64,000 nt of DNA from an uncultured Lachnospiraceae bacterium (GCA_944384125.1 CALWSF010000011.1:1-64000); one strand, 5' to 3'; counted from the stretch's first letter, positions 52,831 through 61,748 are shown. The notes: generated from the sequence alone by a model not told the origin. A program made the numbers and translations.

Positions 52831-52890
52831 AAAATCGGGCTGTGCGGTTGTTCTGGAAGCAGAATGGCCGTCCGGCCCGATTTTTGTTTT
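52831..52890 (+). terminator. Intrinsic terminator of rplS
   Basis: AAATCGGGC (52832-52840) pairs with GCCCGATTT (52875-52883), with a further short internal hairpin possible, then TTGTTTT. Ends at the lepB ribosome binding site region. Confidence 0.78.
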
Positions 52891-52907
52891 GAAAGCGAGG
52901 TGGAAAG

Positions 52908-53450
52908 ATGCAGTTGGAGGAAGAGACCAGCCGCCTGCGGCTGATAGTATGCTGGATCGTGGATGTGGCCGTGGTAATTTCGGCTGCATGGTTCCTTGTG
53001 TTTGCCCTCGGAACACAGATAGCCGTGACAGGGCAGTCCATGGAGCCGCTTCTCGCCCAGGGAGACGTTGTTCTGATGAACCGTCTCAGCGGACGGCTGG
53101 GAGGCCCGGCCCGCTACGATGTGGTCGTTTTTGAAAAAGAGACCAGCAAGTATAATATCAAACGTGTTGTCGGACTCCCGGGAGAGACAGTGCAGATAAA
53201 GGATGGCCTCCTCTATATTAACGGCAGGGCGGCTGATACGCCGGAGCATTTTTCTTATATCGCACTGGCCGGGCTGGCAGAAAATCCCGTTGTTCTGGGG
53301 GATGATGAATACTTTCTACTGGGAGACAACACGGAAAACAGCGAGGACAGCCGTTTTTCCAATGTGGGAAATGTGAACAGGCGTCAGATCAAAGGGAAGG
53401 CCTGGCTGAGAATTCAGCCATTAAAGCGCTTTGGTCTGATACGCTCATAG
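52908..53450 (+). CDS. lepB: Signal peptidase I
   Basis: 180 residues. One N-terminal membrane anchor (residues about 12-35). The nucleophile is Ser44 in TGQSMEPLL and the general base is Lys85 in YNIKRVVGLPGE; the GDNTENSEDSRF box is the third signature. It removes Sec signal peptides outside the membrane. RBS GCGAGGTGG. It is compact, as in many Gram-positive SipS-like enzymes. rbgA begins 10 bp after. Confidence 0.95.
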   Translation: MQLEEETSRLRLIVCWIVDVAVVISAAWFLVFALGTQIAVTGQSMEPLLAQGDVVLMNRLSGRLGGPARYDVVVFEKETSKYNIKRVVGLPGETVQIKDGLLYINGRAADTPEHFSYIALAGLAENPVVLGDDEYFLLGDNTENSEDSRFSNVGNVNRRQIKGKAWLRIQPLKRFGLIRS

Positions 53451-53460
53451 GAGGAACAAT

Positions 53461-54324
53461 ATGCAGATACAGTGGTATCCGGGACATATGACAAAAGCAA
53501 GACGGGCTATGCAGGAGGATATGCGCCTGATTGATCTGGTAATAGAGATTACAGATGCCAGAATTCCGCTTGCCAGCCGAAATCCCGATATAGATGAGCT
53601 TGCAAAAGGAAAGGGCCGCATTATTCTTTTAAACAAAGCGGATCTGGCAGACGATGGTCTCAATGAACGGTGGGCTTCTTATTTTTCAAAGCAGGGAATT
53701 CACACACTGGCGGTAAATGCACGCACAGGTATGGGACTTAAGAAGATCCAGCCCCTTGTCCAGGAGGCGTGCCGGGAAAAAATTGAGAGAGATCGGCGCC
53801 GCGGAATTCTTAACAGGCCGGTTCGTGCCATGGTTGTGGGGATCCCCAATGTGGGAAAATCTACTTTCATAAATTCTTTTGCCGGAAAGGCATGTACAAA
53901 GACGGGAAACAAGCCGGGAGTGACCAAGGGAAATCAGTGGATTCGGCTTAACAGAACGCTGGAGCTTCTTGATACGCCAGGTATCCTGTGGCCCAAGTTT
54001 GAAGAGGAGAGGGTAGGACTTCTCCTTGCCTTTATCGGCTCAGTAAATGATGCGATTTTAAACAGTGAGGAACTGGCAGCGGAGCTGGTACATTTTCTCA
54101 GCAGACGTTATCCCGGGTGTATAGAGAAAAGGTATGGATTTAGTATGGAAAATATTTCCGACAGCGGTTATGGTGTTCTGGAGGAGATTGCCCGTGCAAG
54201 ATCCTGTCTTTTAAAGGGAAATGTACTGGATACAAAGAAGGCGGCAGGTTTTCTGCTGGATGATTTCAGAGGCGGCAAGCTGGGAAAAATTACCCTGGAG
54301 ATTCCGCCGGAGGATGTCAGATGA
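53461..54324 (+). CDS. rbgA: Ribosome biogenesis GTPase RbgA (YlqF)
   Basis: 287 residues. Circularly permuted GTPase: the G4 motif ILLNKADLAD (near 58) comes before G1 VGIPNVGKSTFIN (near 126) and G3 LLDTPGILWPK. The N-terminal QWYPGHMTKARRAMQ and C-terminal ANTAR-like RNA-binding region are typical. It is needed for late 50S assembly. Stop overlaps rnhB start by 4 bp (ATGA). Confidence 0.96.
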   Translation: MQIQWYPGHMTKARRAMQEDMRLIDLVIEITDARIPLASRNPDIDELAKGKGRIILLNKADLADDGLNERWASYFSKQGIHTLAVNARTGMGLKKIQPLVQEACREKIERDRRRGILNRPVRAMVVGIPNVGKSTFINSFAGKACTKTGNKPGVTKGNQWIRLNRTLELLDTPGILWPKFEEERVGLLLAFIGSVNDAILNSEELAAELVHFLSRRYPGCIEKRYGFSMENISDSGYGVLEEIARARSCLLKGNVLDTKKAAGFLLDDFRGGKLGKITLEIPPEDVR

Positions 54325-55331
54325 GAGAATTAAAAGGGGAAAAGCTTGAAAAAGAACTTCTGCGCCTGGAGGCAATGAAGGAATATGAGCGCCGTTATCC
54401 GGACACGGCGCTGGTATGCGGCATTGACGAGGCCGGCCGCGGACCGTTAGCCGGTCCGGTAGTGGCTGCTGCCGCGATCCTGCCGAGAGACAGTGTGATT
54501 TTACGCCTGAATGATTCAAAAAAACTTTCGGAGTCATGTCGGGAGGAACTGTTTTCTCAGATTAAGGAGAAAGCCATTTCCTATGGTGTGGGGATTGTGA
54601 GTCCGGAAGTGATTGATTCCATCAATATCCTTCAGGCTACATATGAGGCCATGCGTCAGGCGGTGGGGAAGCTTTCTGTCAGACCGGATATTTTTCTGAA
54701 TGATGCGGTCATTATACCGGGAATAGAAGAGAAGCGGCAGATTTCCATTGTCAAAGGAGATGCGAAAAGTGTATCCATTGCGGCTGCAAGTATTCTGGCC
54801 AAGGTAACCAGGGATCATATGATGATCGAGTATGATCGCATTTATCCCCAGTACGGGTTTGCGAAACATAAAGGATATGGTACAAAGGCACACACAGAGG
54901 CACTGAGGGAATACGGGCCGTGTCCCATACACCGGAAAACCTTTTTAAAAAAGATGAATTTATCAGAAAATCCTGCAGCGCACAAAAGCAGGGAAATAGG
55001 AAAAAAATTTGAAAATGAAGCTGCAGATTTTCTTAAAGAGTGCGGTTATGAGATACTTGAACGCAATTATTGCTGCCGGCAGGGCGAGATTGATATCATA
55101 GCCAGAGATGGAAATACTCTGGTTTTTGTGGAGGCAAAAGCCAGGAGTACGGCAGCGGGCGGCGATCCGGCGGATGCGGTCGACAGGGAGAAAAGACAGC
55201 ATATTCTTCGGACGGCCCGCTTTTACATGGTCTCAAAAGGAATGTCAGAAGATACTTCCTGCCGTTTTGATGTAATTACGTCCCTGGACGGGGAACTCCG
55301 TCTTATCCGGGACGCGTTTTGGGAGGATTAG
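54321..55331 (+). CDS. rnhB: RNase HII fused to a YraN (UPF0102) domain
   Basis: 336 residues instead of about 200-260. Residues 1-212 are RNase HII: CGIDEAGRGPLAGPVVAAAA with the catalytic Asp36-Glu37, LNDSKKLSE and SVSIAAASILAKVTRD, ending IHRKTFLKKM. After a short linker, residues about 225-336 form a YraN domain (REIGKKFENEAADFLKECGY, then QGEIDIIARDGNTLVFVEAK), with the Asp-Glu-x-Lys nuclease-like residues. The two genes are normally separate neighbours. The reading frame is continuous with no frameshift. Confidence 0.93.
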   Translation: MRELKGEKLEKELLRLEAMKEYERRYPDTALVCGIDEAGRGPLAGPVVAAAAILPRDSVILRLNDSKKLSESCREELFSQIKEKAISYGVGIVSPEVIDSINILQATYEAMRQAVGKLSVRPDIFLNDAVIIPGIEEKRQISIVKGDAKSVSIAAASILAKVTRDHMMIEYDRIYPQYGFAKHKGYGTKAHTEALREYGPCPIHRKTFLKKMNLSENPAAHKSREIGKKFENEAADFLKECGYEILERNYCCRQGEIDIIARDGNTLVFVEAKARSTAAGGDPADAVDREKRQHILRTARFYMVSKGMSEDTSCRFDVITSLDGELRLIRDAFWED

Positions 55332-55334
55332 CTT

Positions 55335-56186
55335 ATGGTGGATTTTTGCCGCAGAGGAGAGGAGGCTGTTCTTGAGCTCCGGGAGAAAGCCGGAGTTCCG
55401 TTTTTTGTGTTTCCTCTTCTGGAGGATACGGGGCTTGTGTCACATTGCTTTTCCACACGTCTGGGAGGTGTGAGTAAAGGAGAGTTTTCTTCCATGAATT
55501 TTTCCTTTACACGCGGCGACAGGCCGGAGGATGTTATGGAAAATTATTCCAGGATGGCCAATGCGCTGGGAGCAGACAGAGAACGAATGGTTTTAAGCTG
55601 GCAGACGCACACGACCAATATCCGTCGTGTAACGGAAGCAGATGCGGGAAAGGGCATTGTGAAGGAGCGGGATTACCGGGATGTGGATGGTCTTATCACG
55701 GATGTCCCGGGAATTACTCTCGTGACATTTTATGCGGACTGCGTTCCTCTTTATTTTCTTGATCCGGTACGCCGGGCCATAGGCCTTTCTCATTCAGGGT
55801 GGCGCGGAACGGTAAAACGCATGGGAGAGGTTACCGTGCGGGCGATGAAAGAGGCATTCGGATCAGAGCCGGAAGATATTCTGGCCTGTGTTGGACCAAG
55901 CATATGTAAAGACTGTTATGAGATCGGGCCTGAAGTTGCGGCAGAATTTGAAGCGGAATTTCCGCAGGAGGACTGCTTCAGGATACTTGAGAAAAAGAGA
56001 GACGGAAAGTATATGCTTGATCTCTGGACTGCCAACCGGATCGTTCTGGAGGGCGCCGGGATACTGCCGGATCACATTGAAGTTACGGATCTCTGTACCA
56101 GATGCAACCCTGATGTTTTCTTTTCTCACAGGGCGATGGGAGAAAAGCGTGGAAATCTCTGTGCCTTTCTCTCTCTGAAAGAATAA
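55335..56186 (+). CDS. pgeF: Peptidoglycan editing factor PgeF (YfiH/DUF152)
   Basis: 283 residues. It is a Cu-type multicopper-like 'laccase' fold, now shown in some bacteria to remove mis-incorporated serine from UDP-MurNAc peptide. Signatures: WQTHTTNIRRV, VTFYADCVPLYFLD, GLSHSGWRGTVKRMG and the C-terminal DLCTRCNPDVFFSHR. It follows rnhB-yraN by 3 bp and ends at a bidirectional terminator shared with the spore protein gene. Confidence 0.9.
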   Translation: MVDFCRRGEEAVLELREKAGVPFFVFPLLEDTGLVSHCFSTRLGGVSKGEFSSMNFSFTRGDRPEDVMENYSRMANALGADRERMVLSWQTHTTNIRRVTEADAGKGIVKERDYRDVDGLITDVPGITLVTFYADCVPLYFLDPVRRAIGLSHSGWRGTVKRMGEVTVRAMKEAFGSEPEDILACVGPSICKDCYEIGPEVAAEFEAEFPQEDCFRILEKKRDGKYMLDLWTANRIVLEGAGILPDHIEVTDLCTRCNPDVFFSHRAMGEKRGNLCAFLSLKE

Positions 56187-56208
56187 GGATTTTCTGAATG
56201 AATAAAAT

Positions 56209-56254
56209 AAAACCGGCCGGAGAAACTGCCTGTGCAGTCCCCGGTCGGTCTTTT
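56209..56254. terminator. Bidirectional terminator, pgeF and SASP
   Basis: ACCGGCCGG (56212-56220) pairs with CCGGTCGGT (56241-56249), with an internal ACTGC/GCAGT hairpin. TCTTTT follows on plus and TTTTATTTTA on minus. Confidence 0.8.
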
Positions 56255-56280
56255 CTGCAGTATTTAAACTGTTTAACAGC

Positions 56281-56490
56281 TTATTTACCTGCCATCTGTC
56301 TTTCCTGCGCCTCAATCATCTTCTTAACCATATATCCGCCGACAGATCCGTTCTGTGCGGAAGTAAGGTTGCCGTTGTAGCCGTTGCTTAACGGAACACC
56401 CAGCTCACTTGCAACCTCCATTTTGAACTTGTTCATTGCTTCCTTTGCCTCGGGTACGTTTGTTTTGTTGCTGTTTGTGTTAGTAGACAT
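56281..56490 (-). CDS. Alpha/beta-type small acid-soluble spore protein
   Basis: 69 residues. The SASP segments NKFKMEVASELGVPLSNGYN and LTSAQNGSVGGYMVKKMIEA are diagnostic. These proteins coat DNA in spores and protect it from heat and UV; they are degraded at germination. It shows that the organism can sporulate. RBS AAGGAGG, 9-nt spacing. A sigma-G-like promoter lies upstream. Confidence 0.96.
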   Translation of the reverse strand: MSTNTNSNKTNVPEAKEAMNKFKMEVASELGVPLSNGYNGNLTSAQNGSVGGYMVKKMIEAQERQMAGK

Positions 56491-56521
56491 AATAAACGCC
56501 TCCTTTTAGATGTTTTGCCCA

Positions 56522-56633
56522 TGTCATTTTGTTTTTCTCATGGGCTGTTCTTTATGCTACATTCCTAGTATGTCATTTTGAGCGGGGAATACACTAGAAG
56601 CTTTTGCGTGAATTGTCATTTCGTGGCTGTCAA
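56522..56633. repeat. Three short direct repeats TGTCATTTTG between SASP and rsmD
   Basis: TGTCATTTTG at 56522-56531 and 56581-56590, and TGTCATTTCG at 56624-56633. They flank the SASP promoter. Role unknown. Confidence 0.5.
56535..56574 (-). promoter_or_regulatory. Possible sigma-G promoter of the SASP gene
   Basis: On the minus strand GAATG (56574-56570) and CATGAGA at about 17-bp spacing (near 56542-56536) fit the forespore sigma-G pattern (GHATR, CATnnTA) with one or two mismatches. Confidence 0.45.
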
Positions 56634-56667
56634 TTCTCTGGAAAAGAAAATTTGAGAGGATTTTTGC

Positions 56668-56696
56668 TTGTATATGTGTCGATTACATACTATAAT
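56668..56696 (+). promoter_or_regulatory. Sigma-A promoter of rsmD-coaD
   Basis: TTGTAT (56668-56673), 17-bp spacer, perfect TATAAT (56691-56696), 52 bp ahead of the rsmD start. Confidence 0.8.
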
Positions 56697-56748
56697 AAGA
56701 ACGATAAGCTTTGGAAAAGAACATAAATCAGTGGAGAATAATTGATTC

Positions 56749-57333
56749 ATGCGAGTAATTGCGGGAAGCGCCAGAAGGCTGCTTTTAAAAACGGTAGAAG
56801 GAATGGACACCAGACCGACGACCGATCGGATAAAAGAAACTTTGTTTAATATGATACATGACGATATATATGGATGTACTTTTCTTGATCTGTTCAGCGG
56901 CAGCGGCGCCATCGGCATAGAAGCGCTGAGCCGCGGAGCAGAGGAGGCAGTTTTTGTGGAGAAAAATCCGAAGGCTGCGGCCTGCATCCGGGATAATTTA
57001 AAAACAACACATCTGGAGGAACGGGCGTGCGTAATGAACTGTGACGTTTCGGAGGCGCTCCGACGTCTTGAGGGACGCAGTCCTTTTCGCTTTATTTTCA
57101 TGGATCCGCCGTATAATCAGCAGCTGGAAGAGATGGTTCTTCGCAGTCTTTCCGGTTCTTCTCTTGTGGATGAGGAAACGGTAATTATCGTGGAGGCATC
57201 AAAAGAGACGGCGGCTGATTATCTTTCCGGGCTTGGTTTTTCCCTTCAGCGCGAGAAGGTGTATAAGACCAATAAGCATTTATTTATTACAAAAGGAGAA
57301 AAAGAGAATGCAGACAGCCATATATCCCGGTAG
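56749..57333 (+). CDS. rsmD: 16S rRNA (guanine966-N2)-methyltransferase RsmD
   Basis: 194 residues. [31 protein letters not shown] motif [20 protein letters not shown] and catalytic [12 protein letters not shown]. It methylates G966 of 16S rRNA. It overlaps coaD by 26 bp, a tight coupling typical of the ylbH-coaD pair. RBS is distant (GGAG about 12 nt). Confidence 0.95.
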   Translation: MRVIAGSARRLLLKTVEGMDTRPTTDRIKETLFNMIHDDIYGCTFLDLFSGSGAIGIEALSRGAEEAVFVEKNPKAAACIRDNLKTTHLEERACVMNCDVSEALRRLEGRSPFRFIFMDPPYNQQLEEMVLRSLSGSSLVDEETVIIVEASKETAADYLSGLGFSLQREKVYKTNKHLFITKGEKENADSHISR

Positions 57334-57796
57334 CTTTGATCCGGTTACCTTGGGGCATTATGATATTATAAAGCGTTCCTCCGAGATTTTTGACAGAGTG
57401 ATTGTCGGAGTTCTGCGCAACAGTGCAAAATCTCCGTTGTTTTCTGTTGAAGAACGTGTTAAGATGTTAGAGGATGTGACGAAGGGACTGCCCAATGTGG
57501 AAGTGCAGTCTTTCCACGGACTTTTAATCGATTTTGTTCGCCAGAATCAGGCCCGTGTCATCGTGAGAGGACTGAGGGCCATCACGGATTTTGAGTATGA
57601 GCTGCAGCTTGCGCAGATGAATCGGGTAATTGCTCCCGAGATAGACACCGTATTTTTGACAACCAATTTGAAATATGCATATTTGAGCTCCAGCACTGCG
57701 AAGGAGGTTGCCATGTACGGCGGCGACACTTCTGCATTCCTTGATCCGGGTGTGGCGGAGAAAGTAAGAAATAAATATATGGCGGTAAACAAATAA
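57308..57796 (+). CDS. coaD: Phosphopantetheine adenylyltransferase
   Basis: 162 residues from the ATG with AAAGGAG upstream. [19 protein letters not shown] holds the T/HxGH motif; [20 protein letters not shown] and [17 protein letters not shown] close the site. It makes dephospho-CoA, the penultimate CoA step. It overlaps the rsmD end. Regulation is probably by feedback. Confidence 0.97.
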   Translation: MQTAIYPGSFDPVTLGHYDIIKRSSEIFDRVIVGVLRNSAKSPLFSVEERVKMLEDVTKGLPNVEVQSFHGLLIDFVRQNQARVIVRGLRAITDFEYELQLAQMNRVIAPEIDTVFLTTNLKYAYLSSSTAKEVAMYGGDTSAFLDPGVAEKVRNKYMAVNK

Positions 57797-57807
57797 GGAG
57801 AAAAAAT

Positions 57808-58401
57808 ATGAGCAGGATTGAACAGATCATTACGGAAATAGAGGACTATATTGACAGCTGTAAATTTCAGCCCCTTTCCAATACAAAGATCCTTGTGAAT
57901 AAGGAAGAGATTGAAGAGCTTCTGGTTGAGCTGCGTCTGCGGATTCCTGAGGAGATAAAAAAATATCAGAAAATTATCAGCAATCAGGATGCGATTCTTC
58001 AGGAGGCTCGTTCTCAGGCTGATGCGATGGTAGCTGAGGCGACGGCTCAGACAAATGAACTGGTAAATGAACATGAGATTATGCAGAGAGCATATGCGGA
58101 GGCCAACAGCATCATTGAGCAGGCCAATGCCCAGGCTCAGCAGATTGTGGACAGTGCGGTCAATGAGGCAAATCAGATCCGTCAGGGGTCTGTTCAGTAT
58201 ACGGATGACATGCTCCGCAGTCTGCAGACCATTATCAAACACTCTATGGAAAATGCGCAGGGACGTTTTGATGCTTATATCAGTTCCATGCAGTCCAGCT
58301 ATGATATTGTATCTTCCAACCGCAATGAACTGGCGGGAAGTGTTGTTTCAGAGCCGGAGGACAATGCCGAGGCAGCGGCGGCTTCCGAGGTGTCAGAGTA
58401 A
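57808..58401 (+). CDS. Coiled-coil protein of unknown function downstream of coaD
   Basis: 197 residues. Long central heptad-like region (residues about 55-150) rich in Ala, Gln and Glu (AEATAQTNELVNEHEIMQRA, IIEQANAQAQQIVDSAV), resembling ATP synthase subunit b/H or DivIVA-like helices, then an Ala/Glu-rich acidic tail. No membrane segment. Similar proteins sit after coaD in many Lachnospiraceae; function unknown. RBS AAGGAG. Its terminator lies in the convergent ylbJ. Confidence 0.8.
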   Translation: MSRIEQIITEIEDYIDSCKFQPLSNTKILVNKEEIEELLVELRLRIPEEIKKYQKIISNQDAILQEARSQADAMVAEATAQTNELVNEHEIMQRAYAEANSIIEQANAQAQQIVDSAVNEANQIRQGSVQYTDDMLRSLQTIIKHSMENAQGRFDAYISSMQSSYDIVSSNRNELAGSVVSEPEDNAEAAAASEVSE

Positions 58402-58406
58402 AGCTT

Positions 58407-59366
58407 TCAGCTTAAAAGGACGATTATATAAGCGAGACTGGCATGGATCAGTTTCCAGAATACATAATGCCGGATTGAAAGTCCGGCATTTTTTATAACT
58501 GTTTCTGTCTGGGACACGCCTGACAGCCCGCCGAAGGCAGCTGCTGCCGTGATAGCTGCCGCTGCGGTGTGCCCGTGCATTTGAGATGAAAGAGAGATGG
58601 CATTGATTCCTGTTGTCATTTCAATAAAGCCCAGCAGAAGCTCCGGATATGCCGGAAGCTTCAGGGAGCTTACAAAAGCAGCCAGAATGGAATAAAGCAT
58701 AATATAGCCGCCGATGCGGACCATAATTTCCAGACTGTTCATGAGTATTTCGTCAAAAGAAGTTTCCGGTAAATTACGGCGCGGTTCGTAAAAGCCGGGA
58801 ACAGAGCCGACTTTTTCGCTTGGGAAAGATATATGCCCGGGCAGATTTTCAGCTCTAACAGGTGTGTTTTTTTTTACTCCGTATACGATGCGGGCGGCTG
58901 CAGCCATCAGGGGAATGGGGAGATATATGCCTGCCAGAATAACAGCAAAGGAAACGGATGGATCCAGGTGTGACCGGACATACCCTGAAAGGAACATGGG
59001 GCTGGGGCAGCCTGATACAGCCAGAAGAAGAAATCCCTCTTCTTTCCGTATCCGGTGGGAGCGGAGAAAATCAGCCGTATTCTTCGCTCCCATGGGATAG
59101 CCGCAGAGGAGGCCTGTCAGAAGGGCATAGATTCCTTCCGGTGAAAAACCCAGCCGTGTAAGCAGCGGGGAAAGCGGTCTGCCAAGAAGGGGGACTCCTC
59201 CCCATGCCACAATAAGCCCTGAACAGAGCATGAAGGGGAGAAGTGTGGGAAGAACAATATTGAACCATAAAAGAAGTCCGTTCTGTGCGCCTGAAACAGA
59301 GAGCGCCGGATGGGTAAGAAGAAGGATAAGAACGAAAACCGGCAGGATGGAGTGAATTTTTTTCAT
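58407..59366 (-). CDS. ylbJ: YlbJ-like sporulation membrane protein (nucleoside-recognition domain)
   Basis: 319 residues with about eight membrane helices and a Gate-like domain pattern: WFNIVLPTLLPFMLCSGLIV, GLLCGYPMGAKNTADFLRSH, SGCPSPMFLSGYV and GLSGVSQTETVIKNAGL. In Bacillus ylbJ is needed for spore cortex formation and lies near coaD; here it is inverted relative to coaD. The gap to the coiled-coil gene is 5 bp, convergent. RBS GGAG. Confidence 0.85.
   Translation of the reverse strand: MKKIHSILPVFVLILLLTHPALSVSGAQNGLLLWFNIVLPTLLPFMLCSGLIVAWGGVPLLGRPLSPLLTRLGFSPEGIYALLTGLLCGYPMGAKNTADFLRSHRIRKEEGFLLLAVSGCPSPMFLSGYVRSHLDPSVSFAVILAGIYLPIPLMAAAARIVYGVKKNTPVRAENLPGHISFPSEKVGSVPGFYEPRRNLPETSFDEILMNSLEIMVRIGGYIMLYSILAAFVSSLKLPAYPELLLGFIEMTTGINAISLSSQMHGHTAAAAITAAAAFGGLSGVSQTETVIKNAGLSIRHYVFWKLIHASLAYIIVLLS
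58467..58494 (+). terminator. Intrinsic terminator inside the 3' end of ylbJ
   Basis: ATGCCGGA (58467-58474) pairs with TCCGGCAT (58482-58489), 7-nt loop, six T on the plus strand. It ends the coaD-side transcript and is wholly within the coding sequence of the opposing gene; no T tract follows on the minus strand. Confidence 0.85.
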
Positions 59367-59455
59367 AGCACAATACTCCGGCCAGGGAACAGCATTTTGC
59401 CGGATACTCCGTAATAAAATGATTTATACAATATATGTTCGGAAGTGCTTTGCAT

Positions 59456-60277
59456 ATGAGAATCCTCTTTTTTCTTCTTCTTACCGTGTTCAATGCGGTT
59501 ATGCTTCACTGGTTTAGGGAGGATCCGGGATGGCGGCTGTTGGAGCCGTATGTCTGGGAAACAGATGCATTTCGGGAGATGAAGCTGGGAACGGAAGTCC
59601 TGGGGACGGACTATGAAACCCTGGCTGCCCTGATGCTGAAGAATGATTTTGATCTGACTGCGCTCAGCCGGGAAGAGATCCCGGGGGATGAGTCTTTCCT
59701 GTCCGGTCTTATCTCAGGGCTTCTCCCCTGGAAAGAGACGGCCTTTTATAAACTGGCAGATGCTTATAAAACTGTTCTTACAGATTTAAAATATTTTCCT
59801 GTTCCGTCAAGCTGCCGTTCTGATACTCCTGATGTGACATATGAGGACAGCTGGCAGCAGGCGCGCACCTACGGAGGAGAGAGGGGCCATGAGGGCTGTG
59901 ATATCATGGGAATGGAGCGGGGGAGAGGCTTTTATCCTGTGATAAGCGCAAGCGACGGCGTAGTGGAAAAGAAGGGGTGGCTTGAGCAGGGAGGCTGGAG
60001 ACTTGGCATCCGTTCGCCCTCAGGTGCGTATCTCTATTATGCACATCTTTATTCTTATGCGGAAGGCATTGAGGAGGGGGCATCTGTCAGGGCAGGGCAG
60101 CTTCTTGGATTCATGGGAGATTCCGGGTATGGAAAAGAGGAAAATACGGTGGGAAATTTTGCAGTGCACCTTCATTTCGGAATATATGTCAAAACAGAGC
60201 ATTTCGATGAGCTCAGTGTAAATCCGTACTGGATATTAAAAGGACTGGAAAATAACAGACTGGTTTTTGATTTTTAA
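59456..60277 (+). CDS. M23-family metallopeptidase, membrane-anchored
   Basis: 273 residues from ATG 59456 (an upstream ATG at 59435 is possible). One N-terminal hydrophobic helix (ILFFLLLTVFNAVMLHWF) anchors or exports it. The LytM domain has GHEGCDIMGMERGR with the zinc His and Asp, and HLHFGIYV with HxH. It would cut peptidoglycan cross-bridges outside the membrane, perhaps in sporulation given ylbJ next door, though that is inference. No PG-binding domain is seen. Confidence 0.86.
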   Translation: MRILFFLLLTVFNAVMLHWFREDPGWRLLEPYVWETDAFREMKLGTEVLGTDYETLAALMLKNDFDLTALSREEIPGDESFLSGLISGLLPWKETAFYKLADAYKTVLTDLKYFPVPSSCRSDTPDVTYEDSWQQARTYGGERGHEGCDIMGMERGRGFYPVISASDGVVEKKGWLEQGGWRLGIRSPSGAYLYYAHLYSYAEGIEEGASVRAGQLLGFMGDSGYGKEENTVGNFAVHLHFGIYVKTEHFDELSVNPYWILKGLENNRLVFDF

Positions 60278-60308
60278 TTATTTATGCAGGTCAGGATAGG
60301 AGGAAAAT

Positions 60309-61748
60309 GTGAACAGCAGGGAATTGCCGGAGAATTTTAAGAAGAAAATGAATGAACTTCTGGGAGATGAGACAGAGGCTTATCTGGCATCGTTTGACGA
60401 ACCGTCAAGCCAGGGTCTGCGGGTCAATACTCTCAGACTTTCGCCTCAGGCGTTTGAGCAGATGGCTCTTAAAGAAGGCTGGGATCTTTCTCCGGTTTTA
60501 TGGGCGGCGGGAGGATACCGTTACAGCGGGCAGCTGCGCCCTGCGCGCCATCCCTGGTATTATGCGGGGCTTTATTATCTGCAGGAGCCGAGCGCCATGG
60601 CCCCTGCCGCATATCTTCCGGTTGAGCCCGGGGACAGGGTTCTTGATCTCTGTGCTGCTCCCGGGGGGAAAAGCACGGCACTGGCACAAAAGCTGTCCGG
60701 CCGGGGTATACTTCTGTCCAATGACATAAGTGCGTCCCGGGCGAGAGCACTTCTTAAAAATCTGGAGCTGTTCGGAGCGGAAAATTTCTGTGTATCCAGT
60801 GAAACGCCGGAGAAGCTTGCATCAGTTTTTCCGGAATACTTTGATAAAATACTGGTTGATGCCCCCTGTTCCGGCGAGGGAATGTTCCGCAGAGAGCCGG
60901 AGATGGTAAAGAGTTACATCGAAAGAGGACCGGAATACTATATTCCCGTTCAGCGCGCTATTCTTGCTGAAGCAGTCAAGATGCTGAGGCCGGGAGGAAT
61001 GCTTCTTTATTCCACCTGTACCTTTGACAGAGGGGAAAATGAGGAAAATGTTCTCTGGCTGCTGGAGCAGTTTCCTGCTCTTACCGTTGTCCCTCTTGAG
61101 AAAAAAGAGAGGATGTGCGACGGTGTGGGGATTTCCGGGCCGATCCGTCTTTTTCCTCACCGGATAAAGGGAGAGGGACATTTCCTGTGTCTGTTCAGAC
61201 TGGATAAAGGGGCAGAAAACAGGGATTTAAAGAGTGAAGAGAGAGATGCCGGTCAAAAGGGCAGGGCGGGCAAAACGGGACAGGAAGACGCGGGAAGGAA
61301 GGCAGACAGAGGCGTTCTTCTGCCTGCTATGGATTTTCTTAAAAAGATTCCCCGCAGCTGGGATCCGGAGCGTTTTTATCTGGAAAAGGACAGGCTGTAT
61401 TATCTTCCGGAGAATTTTTCTCTGGGAAGCGGGAGCTCTTTTAAACGTGTCCGGTATCTGAGGACGGGACTTTTTCTCGGGGAATGTGTTAAGGGACGTT
61501 TTGAACCGTCTCAGGCACTGGCAATGAATCTTAAGATGAATGAATGGGAGAACTGTCTCAGTCTTTCCTCGGCAGACGAGAGAACGGTCCGGTATCTGAA
61601 GGGAGAGACGCTCTCTCTTTCGCCGCAGGAGGCGGAAGGAGGAGACGGATGGCGGCTCGTCTGCACGGATGGTTTTCCACTGGGATGGGGACGGGGACAG
61701 AGGCAGATGCTGAAAAACAAATATTATCCCGGCTGGAGGTGGCAGTGA
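60309..61748 (+). CDS. rRNA (cytosine-C5)-methyltransferase, RsmF/NOP2 type
   Basis: 479 residues from a GTG start with AGGAGG 6 nt upstream. SAM motif RVLDLCAAPGGKSTALAQKL; the two catalytic Cys are in VDAPCSGEGMFRRE and LLYSTCTFDRGENEENV. A Lys/Arg-rich linker near 300-325 leads to a C-terminal RNA-binding (PUA-like) region. RsmF-type enzymes methylate 16S rRNA C1407. It overlaps the next gene by 1 bp (TGATG). Confidence 0.93.
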   Translation: MNSRELPENFKKKMNELLGDETEAYLASFDEPSSQGLRVNTLRLSPQAFEQMALKEGWDLSPVLWAAGGYRYSGQLRPARHPWYYAGLYYLQEPSAMAPAAYLPVEPGDRVLDLCAAPGGKSTALAQKLSGRGILLSNDISASRARALLKNLELFGAENFCVSSETPEKLASVFPEYFDKILVDAPCSGEGMFRREPEMVKSYIERGPEYYIPVQRAILAEAVKMLRPGGMLLYSTCTFDRGENEENVLWLLEQFPALTVVPLEKKERMCDGVGISGPIRLFPHRIKGEGHFLCLFRLDKGAENRDLKSEERDAGQKGRAGKTGQEDAGRKADRGVLLPAMDFLKKIPRSWDPERFYLEKDRLYYLPENFSLGSGSSFKRVRYLRTGLFLGECVKGRFEPSQALAMNLKMNEWENCLSLSSADERTVRYLKGETLSLSPQEAEGGDGWRLVCTDGFPLGWGRGQRQMLKNKYYPGWRWQ

